10,348 nucleotides of DNA. Origin: Burkholderiaceae bacterium. GTDB taxonomy: Bacteria > Pseudomonadota > Gammaproteobacteria > Burkholderiales > Burkholderiaceae. This document shows positions 1-6,416 of this stretch, in pieces; positions within the stretch are counted from its first letter, which is position 1, and every line of letters begins with the position of its first letter. The position numbers and the translations under genes are program-made. Below the pieces are notes generated by a model. It had not been told where the DNA came from. It saw only the letters and a list, made by a program, of their open reading frames with translations, and searched no databases. The stretch covers positions 1-10,348 of the forward strand of contig CANBSM010000120.1 in the NCBI GenBank assembly GCA_947372155.1, given 5' to 3'.

Positions 1-1172
1 GTGCTTAACTTTCCCTCCGCATCACGGGTAGCACGTCCGATGATTTGAATAATTTCAGTAAGACTCGATCGATAACCAATCGTTAGCGCATGATCGCACC
101 AGATCCAGTCAAAACCTTCTTTGGCCATGCCCAGCGCAATAATCATATCTACATGATCGCGTTTATTTTTCTGCTTTGGATCTTTGAGGGCGGCTAATAC
201 TTTAGAGTGCCGCTCTGGCCCATCAAAGACTAAATCAGCTATCTTTAATGTTTTGCCATCCCTGGTTTCAACCAAATCAAAACCAGTCTCAGGGTCCTTA
301 CCCTTCCACTCACCTAATTTTTGAAGGATTTCACCAACCTCAGTATCTTTCCCTCGCTGCGTACTAGCGCTGGAGTTGACGTTAGGGATATGGATGATTG
401 TCTTGAGGTTTGGATCTAAAACATTTTGTATCTCATCCAAGTAAGAGCCTGAGTAAAAGTAATAGCCAATCTCAAGGTTCTTCAGGTACTTATAGCCATT
501 GAGCTGCTCGTAATATGTGTACGTTACAGTCTCAAACTTTTCTTCATCCTCTGGTGCAAGTACTGCCTCAGAGTCACCGCGGAAATAAGAACCAGTCATC
601 GCGATGATGTGAGCCTTACCACGGACAATAATTTCTTTGAGGTGGAATCCTAACTTGTTGTCTGGATTTGCGCTTACGTGGTGAAACTCATCAACTGCTA
701 TTAAGCAATCGTCAAATGCCTGTATGCCCAACTCATTTACGGCAAACCTAAATGTCGCATGCGTGCATACCAAAATCTTTGAGTCACTGTTTAGAAAAGA
801 CCTAACAGATGTAACTTTGCTGCCGTCTTCACCGGGTGCATCACAAAGGTTCCACCGAGGCTCAACTGCCCAGTCATAATAAAAACCGAACTTGGTCAAC
901 GGCTCATCATTAAAACTTGAGCCAATAGACTTTTCTGGAACAACGATAATGGCCTTTTTAATCCCCTGATTATTAAGCTTATCTAAAGCAATAAACATCA
1001 ACGCGCGGCTCTTGCCGGAAGCTGGTGGAGACTTAATTAGTAAGTATTGTTCACCGCGCTTTTCGTATGCTCGCTCTTGCATGACACGCATGCCAAGCTC
1101 ATTTGGCTTAGTAGAAGTGCCGTTGGTAGCGTAGTTAACTGAAACTGACGGGACTGGTTTGATTGCTGTCAT
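1..1172 (-). CDS. Superfamily 2 DEAD/DEAH-like helicase, C-terminus cut by window edge
   Basis: The first 390 residues of a larger ATP-dependent helicase or translocase are read on the minus strand, and the frame stays open to base 1. Visible helicase motifs in order: Walker A PPASGKS (residues 49-55), Walker B/motif II DEFH (161-164), motif III-like TGS (193-195), a motif V-like segment MAKEGFDW (349-356) and motif VI QIIGRATR (376-383). Both RecA-like lobes are therefore almost complete, and what lies beyond the edge is the C-terminal part. The ATG start at 1172 lies 10 bases after the stop of the upstream methyltransferase gene, so the two are almost certainly co-transcribed. A helicase next to a YeeA/MmeI-type methyltransferase normally means DNA translocation in restriction or phage defence; that role is inferred from context. 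The unseen C-terminus could carry a nuclease or another domain. Helicase identity is very secure; the exact role is not. Confidence 0.93.
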   Translation of the reverse strand, partial: MTAIKPVPSVSVNYATNGTSTKPNELGMRVMQERAYEKRGEQYLLIKSPPASGKSRALMFIALDKLNNQGIKKAIIVVPEKSIGSSFNDEPLTKFGFYYDWAVEPRWNLCDAPGEDGSKVTSVRSFLNSDSKILVCTHATFRFAVNELGIQAFDDCLIAVDEFHHVSANPDNKLGFHLKEIIVRGKAHIIAMTGSYFRGDSEAVLAPEDEEKFETVTYTYYEQLNGYKYLKNLEIGYYFYSGSYLDEIQNVLDPNLKTIIHIPNVNSSASTQRGKDTEVGEILQKLGEWKGKDPETGFDLVETRDGKTLKIADLVFDGPERHSKVLAALKDPKQKNKRDHVDMIIALGMAKEGFDWIWCDHALTIGYRSSLTEIIQIIGRATRDAEGKLS

Positions 1173-1182
1173 TTATTGAATC

Positions 1183-3903
1183 TCATTTCTTACTTGTCAT
1201 CTTGGTGTATAGCTCAAATAGCTTTTCCAAACGCTCAGTATCGTTTTTAAAACGACGACCGATATAAATTCGCTCAAGCACTTCATCATTGCGATCGTGG
1301 GCATCACGGAGATTTGGCGGCATGGAATCACGCTCATAAAGCTCGGATATTGTTGTTGGGAAATGTAACTCACGAGCCAGAAGTATGTCTTCAGCACATT
1401 TTGTTAAGTCAGACTTGTTCTTTTCAGTAAGCGCAGGAATGGGGAAAGTGTTCCAACCGAGCGTATTTGAATAACGTAAACGCGTCTCTAGTTGGCCACA
1501 AACGGTTGCAATCCAAATTAGATGTAGTCGCGACGATAGAATGGCAAGATTAAAAACTGGTGCATCGTAAAGCGCAAAAGTCTCGCTAGAGAATATCCAA
1601 CTTGGATCTGCCAAGCCAATTGGCAAAAACTCCCTTGACTCAGAAGAAGTTCTTGCCAACATTATTGTATGGTTTTCTGAGTAGTTTCTTTCCCTAAATT
1701 GATGGGGCTTTTCGGCCAATCTTCGCCCACCCTCATCGGTACTTTCACTCCTCTGCTTACGCACTTCCTCAACTCTACTTTTAATGAAGGGTATTGAAAC
1801 TGCATCATTTAATTCACTATCGTCTATCCAAAAGCAGAAGCGATCCTTTCCATGCAGAAATTCCTCTCCACCTGCAAATTTTCGTATAAATTTTGCCGTA
1901 CGAGGCTCTTGAGATATTGCAGTCTTTTTATCCTCTGGGTCGAGCAATAAGCCTTTGCCGTAGGGCATATTGCCAAGCTTCATTTCAGCCAGACTGTGCG
2001 AGTGAGAAAGAGGCTTAATGCTCACAATATCAGACTCAACCAAATAAGGAGAAATCACTTTAGAGATTTTTTTAGAGCCTTCAAAATAAAGTGTTTTGCT
2101 ATTAGTAGACTTTCGTTGAAGACCGATTATTGCTACAGTAACGCCAGCATTTTTACTTGCAAGATTAGACCATTTGAATGACGTATGCGCCCATGCAATT
2201 TCAACTCCATAAGTAAACATAAGAGGCCACAGTAAATCAACTTGCTGACCTTGGCATACACTATTTGTAGTTACAAATGCAGTTTTAGAATTTACTGCAG
2301 AAATATATTGAGCAGCCTTTACAAACCACCCCGCTATGTAATCGTTATCCTTCCATTTTTTTTGTAAAGGTGACAAGACAATACCCAACTCATCAGTTTG
2401 CTGTTTATCTCTCTTTTTGCTACCCTTGTAAGGTGGGTTACCACATATATAGGTTTCACCGCCCTCGTTTACAAAATCTATTTTTGCTTGATCTTCGTAC
2501 GTATCGAACAGATCACCTGTCTGAATTTTTACACTCGAGCCAGTTGGTGGGCAAAGGTTAAGCCAGTCAATCTGGAGAGCATTTCCGCAAGTAATCCAGT
2601 TTTCAGAATCAAGCGGCAAGAAGTCATCAAGCGCTTCTTTTTGACCTCGATACAGAAGATCGCATTGGTACTCAGCGATGATTAGCGCAAGTCTAGCAAT
2701 TTCAGCGGGGAAATCTCTTAACTCAATACCTCGAAAATTAGTAAGTGGAAGATCCGTCTTGCGACCAACCTCACCCCGACGCACGTTAATTTCATTTTCA
2801 ATCTCACGCATTTGTTTGTATGAAATAACCAAGAAGTTACCTGAACCACACGCCGGATCAAAAACTCGAATCTTAGCAATACGTTTTCTTAAATTCAAAA
2901 GGGTTCGAGCATTATCGCCAGCAGCTTCCAGCTGCTCCCGGAGATCATCAAGAAATAAAGGGTTCAAGACTTTTAGGATATTCGGCACGCTGGTGTAGTG
3001 CAGTCCAAGCGAACCACGCTCTTCATCATCAGCTACAGCCTGAATCATTGAACCAAAAATATCAGGGTTGATCTTAGTCCAGTCGAGGCTGCCAATATGC
3101 AGTAAGTAGGAGCGTGCGATCTTGCTGAAGCGCGGAACATTTACTTTTCCAGCAAACAATCCGCCGTTTACATACGGGAATTGCTCAGTCCAACGAGGTA
3201 ATTTTTCGCTAGCTCTGTCTGCAGTCTTTGTGTTTAAGGCTCTAAAGATTTCACTTATGATCTGGTTTGTATTTGAGGAGTCACGCTCGCTCATCCGCTC
3301 AATGGTGGTTGTGAATAAACGCTCGCCACGAATAATGTCAGTGTCTTCGGCAAAGAAACAGAAAATCAAACGAGCCATGAAGTGATTCATCTCATGGCGG
3401 TTGTCTGCGGTGCCCCACTCAGGGTTATCTTTCAATAGCTCGATATAGAGTCTATTGAGTCGACTGGTAGCTCGAATATCAAATGAGCTATCTCTAATCT
3501 GCTTGACGGTCTCAATACCAGCTAACGGCAGGAAGTAGCCAAAGTGGTTTGGAAAGTCTTTGTAATCACAAACAAGCGGTGCGTCGCCACTTAAATCTTC
3601 AGCCTCAACGGTTAACCCATCGGTAGCGAGGATAAATTTAGTTTTGTTCTTGGTGGTGGTTGGACTGTTTTTAAGTTGGTTAAAAACCGAGTTGACCTGC
3701 CCTTCTGGGCACACCTTGAAGTGGATATTGTTGCGCTGCAAAACCGCGCCTTCAATATCAGACAAACTTGCTGAACTTTGGAGTCGCTTTATGACGGTTG
3801 GCTTGTTGCCAAATGACTCCAAAAAGGCGCCCGGAAAGGTCGCCGCATCAAAGGGTTGTTCAAACAGCTCCGATACTGCTTCTTCTATTTCTACAGCGTT
3901 CAA
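1183..3903 (-). CDS. YeeA/MmeI-type class I SAM-dependent N6-adenine DNA methyltransferase
   Basis: A 906-residue protein that should transfer a methyl group from S-adenosylmethionine to N6 of adenine in a specific DNA site. Landmarks: N-terminal and helical regions (about 1-290), a motif X-like LHYTS (301-305), motif I VFDPACGSGNF (347-357) for SAM binding, an acidic motif II-like GIEL (392-395), catalytic motif IV NPPY (489-492), a motif VI-like FVTTN (543-547), a target-recognition region (about 600-800) and the C-terminal LGWNTFPIP segment (815-823) typical of the MmeI/YeeA family. Length fits B. subtilis YeeA-like proteins. I see no PD-(D/E)xK nuclease signature in the N-terminus, so it may only methylate. 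The start is TTG at 3903: an in-frame TAG lies eight codons upstream with no ATG or GTG between, and GGAA stands 7-10 bases before it. It is the first gene of an operon with the helicase. A role as the modification or specificity subunit of a defence system is inferred. Confidence 0.93.
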   Translation of the reverse strand: MNAVEIEEAVSELFEQPFDAATFPGAFLESFGNKPTVIKRLQSSASLSDIEGAVLQRNNIHFKVCPEGQVNSVFNQLKNSPTTTKNKTKFILATDGLTVEAEDLSGDAPLVCDYKDFPNHFGYFLPLAGIETVKQIRDSSFDIRATSRLNRLYIELLKDNPEWGTADNRHEMNHFMARLIFCFFAEDTDIIRGERLFTTTIERMSERDSSNTNQIISEIFRALNTKTADRASEKLPRWTEQFPYVNGGLFAGKVNVPRFSKIARSYLLHIGSLDWTKINPDIFGSMIQAVADDEERGSLGLHYTSVPNILKVLNPLFLDDLREQLEAAGDNARTLLNLRKRIAKIRVFDPACGSGNFLVISYKQMREIENEINVRRGEVGRKTDLPLTNFRGIELRDFPAEIARLALIIAEYQCDLLYRGQKEALDDFLPLDSENWITCGNALQIDWLNLCPPTGSSVKIQTGDLFDTYEDQAKIDFVNEGGETYICGNPPYKGSKKRDKQQTDELGIVLSPLQKKWKDNDYIAGWFVKAAQYISAVNSKTAFVTTNSVCQGQQVDLLWPLMFTYGVEIAWAHTSFKWSNLASKNAGVTVAIIGLQRKSTNSKTLYFEGSKKISKVISPYLVESDIVSIKPLSHSHSLAEMKLGNMPYGKGLLLDPEDKKTAISQEPRTAKFIRKFAGGEEFLHGKDRFCFWIDDSELNDAVSIPFIKSRVEEVRKQRSESTDEGGRRLAEKPHQFRERNYSENHTIMLARTSSESREFLPIGLADPSWIFSSETFALYDAPVFNLAILSSRLHLIWIATVCGQLETRLRYSNTLGWNTFPIPALTEKNKSDLTKCAEDILLARELHFPTTISELYERDSMPPNLRDAHDRNDEVLERIYIGRRFKNDTERLEKLFELYTKMTSKK

Positions 3904-3971
3904 TTTGAAATTCCGGGGTATTAACTATGTACCCGTAAATAATACCGCTATTGGTGGCGTAAACTGAATCC

Positions 3972-4271
3972 ATGAGATACGTGCTAATACTCCTTTTTGT
4001 CAGCCCTGGGGCCTTTGCTCAAGCTATTTACGATGCTAACGGCCAGTACAAAGGCTACCAGCAGACCAGCCCCAGTGGTGTAACGAACACCTATAACGCC
4101 CAAGGCCAAAATACTGGATCCTCGCAGGTTGATAACGGGCAGACGAATTACTACTCCCCCGCTGGCACCTATCAAGGAACCAATACAGCCACACCGTCGA
4201 CGCCTCAAGTAAACACAACCATCAATACACCACGCCAAGTACCTCAAGCACCAGTAATGAAGGGTTGGTAA
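3972..4271 (+). CDS. Small exported protein with three ~20-residue Gly-rich repeats
   Basis: A 99-residue protein of unknown function. Residues 1-16 form a signal peptide (Arg2, then a hydrophobic core LILLFV, then AFA before Q17), so signal peptidase I cleavage after A16 and export to the periplasm or beyond are expected. The mature part has three units that start with Tyr and contain G-x3-G: YDANGQYKG (20-28), YNAQGQNTG (41-49) and YSPAGTYQG (61-69), followed by a Thr/Pro/Gln-rich tail ending in MKGW. The ATG at 3972 is preceded only weakly by GGTGG. It is divergent from the methyltransferase gene (68 bases between starts) and ends 2 bases before the next gene. The protein encoded at 5951 has the same layout (signal peptide, 20-residue repeats, RGW end), so the two are probably distant relatives. 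Function cannot be named; a surface or matrix role is a guess. Confidence 0.85.
   Translation: MRYVLILLFVSPGAFAQAIYDANGQYKGYQQTSPSGVTNTYNAQGQNTGSSQVDNGQTNYYSPAGTYQGTNTATPSTPQVNTTINTPRQVPQAPVMKGW
4029..4181 (+). repeat. Protein-level repeats, ~60 base period, in the 3972 gene
   Basis: Three coding repeats begin at codons for Tyr20, Tyr41 and Tyr61, spaced 21 and 20 residues. The shared pattern is Y-[DNS]-x2-G-x3-G. The DNA of the units is clearly diverged, so the repeats are kept at protein level and are not a recent tandem duplication. Confidence 0.7.
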
Positions 4272-4273
4272 AA

Positions 4274-4966
4274 ATGTTAATGATTGTCATCGTAATAATT
4301 GCTGTAGTTGTTGCCTATATGCTCTATTCGCAATGGACTAAATTCCGAGACTTCAAATCAAAACTAATGTATGCATTGATAGCTAGCGGAATGAGCCATC
4401 ACGAGGCCAATGACTTGTACACAAGAAATGCTACCGCCATTAACAGGATGCATCAGAATGGCATAGATATCGGGGGTATCTTGGGGGCTCTGGGAATAAA
4501 TCGCTCTATGTATGATGAGATGGAAAGACTTGCATCGACACAGGCTTACAGCGAAACATATGAGCCAAAGGTAGTCAAACCAAAAGCTTCAAAGCCGACC
4601 ACTGCCTTTGACTCATTAATACATGCGCTTTATGGTGATAATCCACCTCCTAGAACGGCAATCCTTAGCGACTCAATCCAAATTGCCCACGATGATCTGC
4701 TGCTGGGTGTCATCCCACTAAAAGAAGTAAGGGAAGTAGCAAAGACACAATTCGAATCTGGCGTACCCTACTCAACCTACGATCTCGCATTCTCTATTGC
4801 CCTATATTTTTTCAAGGAGCGCCCAGTAAAACAAGATTTGTTTATGGCTCAGTTAGCATCTATTAGTATTCTTGGGGATGCAGTTGTTGGTGGAAAATTG
4901 AACCCTATCCTTGCAGAGTCGTTCCAGAACTACACCTATACGGCCTACCACCCCGACAACCAGTAG
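4274..4966 (+). CDS. Membrane-anchored protein of unknown function
   Basis: A 230-residue protein that I do not recognise. Residues 2-18 are almost wholly hydrophobic (Ile/Val/Ala), forming one N-terminal membrane anchor. A basic, helix-rich soluble part follows, then a Lys/Pro linker (VKPKASKP, 101-108), then a second soluble domain (about 110-230) that looks mainly alpha-helical. An in-frame TTG at 4265 would add three residues but overlaps the preceding stop. The ATG at 4274 is preferred because GAAGGG lies at a usable distance upstream. It starts 2 bases after the exported repeat protein and is surely co-transcribed with it, which suggests that both act at the envelope. It converges on the minus-strand small genes at 5005-5351. 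No enzymatic motif is visible. The long open frame, operon position and anchor make it a real gene. Confidence 0.82.
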   Translation: MLMIVIVIIAVVVAYMLYSQWTKFRDFKSKLMYALIASGMSHHEANDLYTRNATAINRMHQNGIDIGGILGALGINRSMYDEMERLASTQAYSETYEPKVVKPKASKPTTAFDSLIHALYGDNPPPRTAILSDSIQIAHDDLLLGVIPLKEVREVAKTQFESGVPYSTYDLAFSIALYFFKERPVKQDLFMAQLASISILGDAVVGGKLNPILAESFQNYTYTAYHPDNQ

Positions 4967-4987
4967 GCCTGCAAATTACACTTCCCC

Positions 4988-5006
4988 AGCCCAGGATCTG
5001 TGGGCT
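4988..5006. other. Short inverted repeat between convergent genes
   Basis: AGCCCA and TGGGCT form a perfect 6-base-pair stem around a 7-base loop, between the end of the plus-strand gene (4966) and the stop codon of the minus-strand gene (5005-5007). Neither side has a T-tract, so it is not a standard intrinsic terminator. It is placed where one would be useful and may be a weak bidirectional one. Confidence 0.3.
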
Positions 5007-5178
5007 ACTCCTCGAAGGGCTCTCTAGTCTCTTCGGGCGCTGATTCATTAAGTAAACCCAGTCGCTTTAACCTGCGACGGTCTTCATCGACACGAAACTG
5101 CGCTCTTTCTTCGACGAGTTCTTGCCCCCAATGCTTAATGGGCTTGGGATTCATCTTTCCAACGAATTCAACAGTCAT
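5005..5178 (-). CDS. Small charged protein of 57 residues, unknown function
   Basis: The frame opens with ATG at 5178 and encodes 57 residues beginning MTVEFVGKMNPKPIKHWG, followed by a charged, probably helical stretch (ELVEERAQFRVDEDRRRLKR, 20-39) and an acidic tail ending in PFEE. Its ATG overlaps the stop of the gene before it (ATGA at 5178-5175), the mark of translational coupling. There is no signal peptide, membrane segment or known motif. It is short enough to be missed by usual length cutoffs. The coupled overlap and protein-like composition support it. The plus-strand frame over the same bases is Ser/Arg-rich, typical of a shadow. Function unknown. Confidence 0.6.
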   Translation of the reverse strand: MTVEFVGKMNPKPIKHWGQELVEERAQFRVDEDRRRLKRLGLLNESAPEETREPFEE

Positions 5179-5351
5179 TTTGTCTCGTTAGCCTTATATC
5201 GACGTTCACGCATCTCATGCTCTATTGCCTCATCCATCACACGCTTACGCTCGACAACAACCTTCCCAAGCACTACTTGATTTGTCTTAAGTAAGTCTTC
5301 TAGCGTTTGCTTTGGAGGCTTCGGGGGTTTGGCTTTAATCATAGGGTCCAT
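5175..5351 (-). CDS. Small basic helical protein of 58 residues, unknown function
   Basis: First gene of the minus-strand pair. It reads MDPMIKAKPPKPPKQTLEDL, then a probable long amphipathic helix rich in Val, Glu, Arg and Lys (about 17-52), and ends NETK. It is cytoplasmic by composition. The stop TGA (5177-5175) overlaps the start of the next small gene. No clear Shine-Dalgarno sequence precedes the ATG at 5351. An internal ATG at 5342 (residue 4) is an equally possible start. The gene diverges from the sigma-region-4-like gene at 5450, with 98 bases between them that must hold both promoters. Function unknown; a small DNA- or protein-binding partner is only a guess. Confidence 0.58.
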   Translation of the reverse strand: MDPMIKAKPPKPPKQTLEDLLKTNQVVLGKVVVERKRVMDEAIEHEMRERRYKANETK

Positions 5352-5409
5352 TAAATATAACCGAACTTTTTGGGCCTATCTCATATTGTGGAACGCGAAT
5401 ATGTCAGAC

Positions 5410-5418
5410 TGGTTATAG
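5410..5418 (+). promoter_or_regulatory. Candidate extended -10 promoter for the 5450 operon
   Basis: TGGTTATAG resembles an extended -10 element (TGnTATAAT) and would start RNA near 5425, leaving a leader of about 25 bases to the ATG at 5450. No good -35 hexamer is seen at 16-18 bases. An AAAGGAA ribosome binding site follows at 5439-5445. Confidence 0.3.
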
Positions 5419-5449
5419 AGGTTTTTTTATTAAATATCAAAGGAACTTA

Positions 5450-5638
5450 ATGACAAAAGGCAAAACTCTACTCTCGCATCACGATCGAGATGGACTAACC
5501 CTACAAGAAATTGCCAACATGATGGATCTAACCAAGGAGCGAGTAAGACAGATTGAGGCACGAGCATTGATGAAGTCAAGGGCAACTCTTGTTGGCAAGA
5601 ACATTACACCGGCAGACCATCTTGGGGGAATGCTATGA
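5450..5638 (+). CDS. Stand-alone sigma-70 region 4-like HTH protein, 62 residues
   Basis: Residues 16-44 read LTLQEIANMMDLTKERVRQI followed by EARALMKSR. This is the helix-turn-helix signature of sigma-70 region 4.2, the part that contacts the -35 element (compare the family pattern LTLxEIgxxxxvTrERvRQIE). Nothing of sigma regions 1-3 is present; the protein is only this HTH plus a short tail. It could be a small DNA-binding regulator of its own operon, or it could touch the RNA polymerase flap as free region 4 domains do; both are inference. A clear ribosome binding site, AAAGGAA, precedes the ATG. The stop overlaps the ATG of the next gene (ATGA), so the two are translationally coupled. It is the first gene of a compact five-gene operon, a common place for a regulator. 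Confidence 0.82.
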   Translation: MTKGKTLLSHHDRDGLTLQEIANMMDLTKERVRQIEARALMKSRATLVGKNITPADHLGGML

Positions 5639-5943
5639 ATGCTAAGGAAAACCGTAAAGACGAGCAAGTGTTTCTTAACTGCGATATGGAGTTTGAGTGC
5701 CCTAAAAACTGGTTTGAATTAGAACCAACAGCCAGCCCCAATATTAAACATTGCAATACCTGCAACCAAAATGTTCATCTGTGCGCCACTCAGGAGGATC
5801 TAGATAAGGCAATTAAAGACTTAAGATGTATTGCTTTTTTCAAGGCACCGCATATTAATTCAAGAGGTATTGTTTATATGACTACCGGGCTCCCCAGTCA
5901 ACCCAGAACCAGTAAGTTAAAAACATTTTTAGATGAGGAGTGA
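5635..5943 (+). CDS. Cys-rich, zinc-ribbon-like small protein
   Basis: A 102-residue cytoplasmic protein with six cysteines. The core runs C16-x5-C22-P-K-x-W, then C40-N-T-C43, then C50, with C65 further on. The pattern CP-K-x-W...C-x2-C...(Y/H)-x-C matches from memory a widespread family of small uncharacterised bacterial proteins that probably bind zinc through the paired cysteines. No enzymatic motif is visible. The ATG at 5635 overlaps the upstream stop by four bases. A GAGGAG sequence at the end of this gene serves as the ribosome binding site for the next. Function unknown; metal binding is inferred from cysteine spacing alone. Confidence 0.8.
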   Translation: MNAKENRKDEQVFLNCDMEFECPKNWFELEPTASPNIKHCNTCNQNVHLCATQEDLDKAIKDLRCIAFFKAPHINSRGIVYMTTGLPSQPRTSKLKTFLDEE

Positions 5944-5950
5944 TGTCTAA

Positions 5951-6268
5951 ATGGAGCGACTTTATTTATCTGCAGCACTATTGCTTCCCCTACTTAGCTA
6001 TGCGCAAACCACTTTCTACAACGACCAATACGGCATGCCAGCAGGTAGTGCTACAAGGTCGGGTAACACGACGTACTTTAATGATGCTTATGGTATGCCA
6101 CAGGGGACTGCAACACAGTCAGGCAATACGACCTTCTTTAATAATCAATACGGCATGCCTATCGGTAGTGCAACAGCCCCACTGCCCCCACCTCCAGCAT
6201 TAGCACCTCTGCCTCCGTTACCGCAGGTTCAACCCGTTCCACCACTTCAACCTCTTAGGGGATGGTAA
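5951..6268 (+). CDS. Small exported protein with three exact 20-residue repeats and a Pro-rich tail
   Basis: A 105-residue protein. Residues 1-18 form a signal peptide (Arg3, hydrophobic core, SYA before Q19), so export is expected. Residues 20-79 hold three units of exactly 20 residues, each with a YGMP-x-G-[ST]-A-T core (27-35, 47-55, 67-75) and a two-aromatic-plus-Asn lead such as FYN. A Pro/Leu-rich segment (about 77-102) follows, ending in LRGW. GAGGAG at 5935-5940 supports the ATG at 5951, which lies 7 bases after the previous stop. An overlapping frame begins at 5940/5943 but lacks a signal peptide and any ordered structure. The layout mirrors the exported protein at 3972. The repeats could form short beta-hairpins, and the Pro-rich tail could span peptidoglycan or bind a partner; both are guesses. 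Function unknown. Confidence 0.87.
   Translation: MERLYLSAALLLPLLSYAQTTFYNDQYGMPAGSATRSGNTTYFNDAYGMPQGTATQSGNTTFFNNQYGMPIGSATAPLPPPPALAPLPPLPQVQPVPPLQPLRGW
6008..6187 (+). repeat. Three in-frame 60-base coding repeats
   Basis: Units lie at 6008-6067, 6068-6127 and 6128-6187. They keep the amino acid pattern T-T-[FY]-[YF]-N-[DN]-x-Y-G-M-P-x-G while differing at many third codon positions (for example GGC/GGT, TAC/TAT, CCA/CCT). The third unit loses the pattern in its last residues, where the Pro-rich tail begins. Conservation at protein level suggests selection on the repeat. Confidence 0.85.
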
Positions 6269-6272
6269 TTAA

Positions 6273-6404
6273 ATGACCAAGAAAAATACTGCAGACGAAA
6301 AGACGCAAAAAATAAATGGGGGAGATAGCGAAGCATCAAGAAAGAATTTGATGCTGAACGGCGTTAATTTAAATGGCCAGCAATATGAAATCAGATTTAG
6401 ATAA
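6273..6404 (+). CDS. 43-residue polar peptide, unknown function
   Basis: The frame opens with ATG at 6273, four bases after the previous stop, with AGGGG at 6257-6261 as a possible ribosome binding site. The peptide is rich in Lys, Asn, Glu and Asp and ends in QQYEIRFR, with LMLNGVNLNGQQYEIRF (27-42) resembling a beta-hairpin strand pair. It has no signal peptide or cysteine. It is supported by its place in a gap-free operon and by the ribosome binding site of the next gene starting right after its stop. If it is not a gene, this stretch would be an unexplained 148-base gap in an otherwise tight operon. Function unknown. Confidence 0.5.
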   Translation: MTKKNTADEKTQKINGGDSEASRKNLMLNGVNLNGQQYEIRFR

Positions 6405-6416
6405 ATAGGAGCATAA

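Noticed and set aside
1996..3385. Several plus-strand frames of 60-106 codons inside the methyltransferase gene
   Set aside because: All are antisense to conserved methyltransferase sequence, are biased in composition and match nothing recognisable.
3984..4247. Minus-strand frames opposite the exported repeat protein
   Set aside because: They have no plausible domain or ribosome binding site and arise from the repeated coding strand; the plus-strand frame has a clear signal peptide.
5000..5191. Plus-strand 63-residue frame rich in Ser and Arg
   Set aside because: It lies antisense to the better-supported 57-residue minus-strand gene, has biased composition and no ribosome binding site.
6008..6187. 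CRISPR-like or minisatellite array
   Set aside because: The 60-base units are coding, without spacers, and diverge at third codon positions, so they are protein repeats.
5940..6203. Plus-strand frame starting at the end of the zinc-ribbon-like gene
   Set aside because: It overlaps the 5951 gene in another frame, and only the 5951 frame has a signal peptide and regular repeats.
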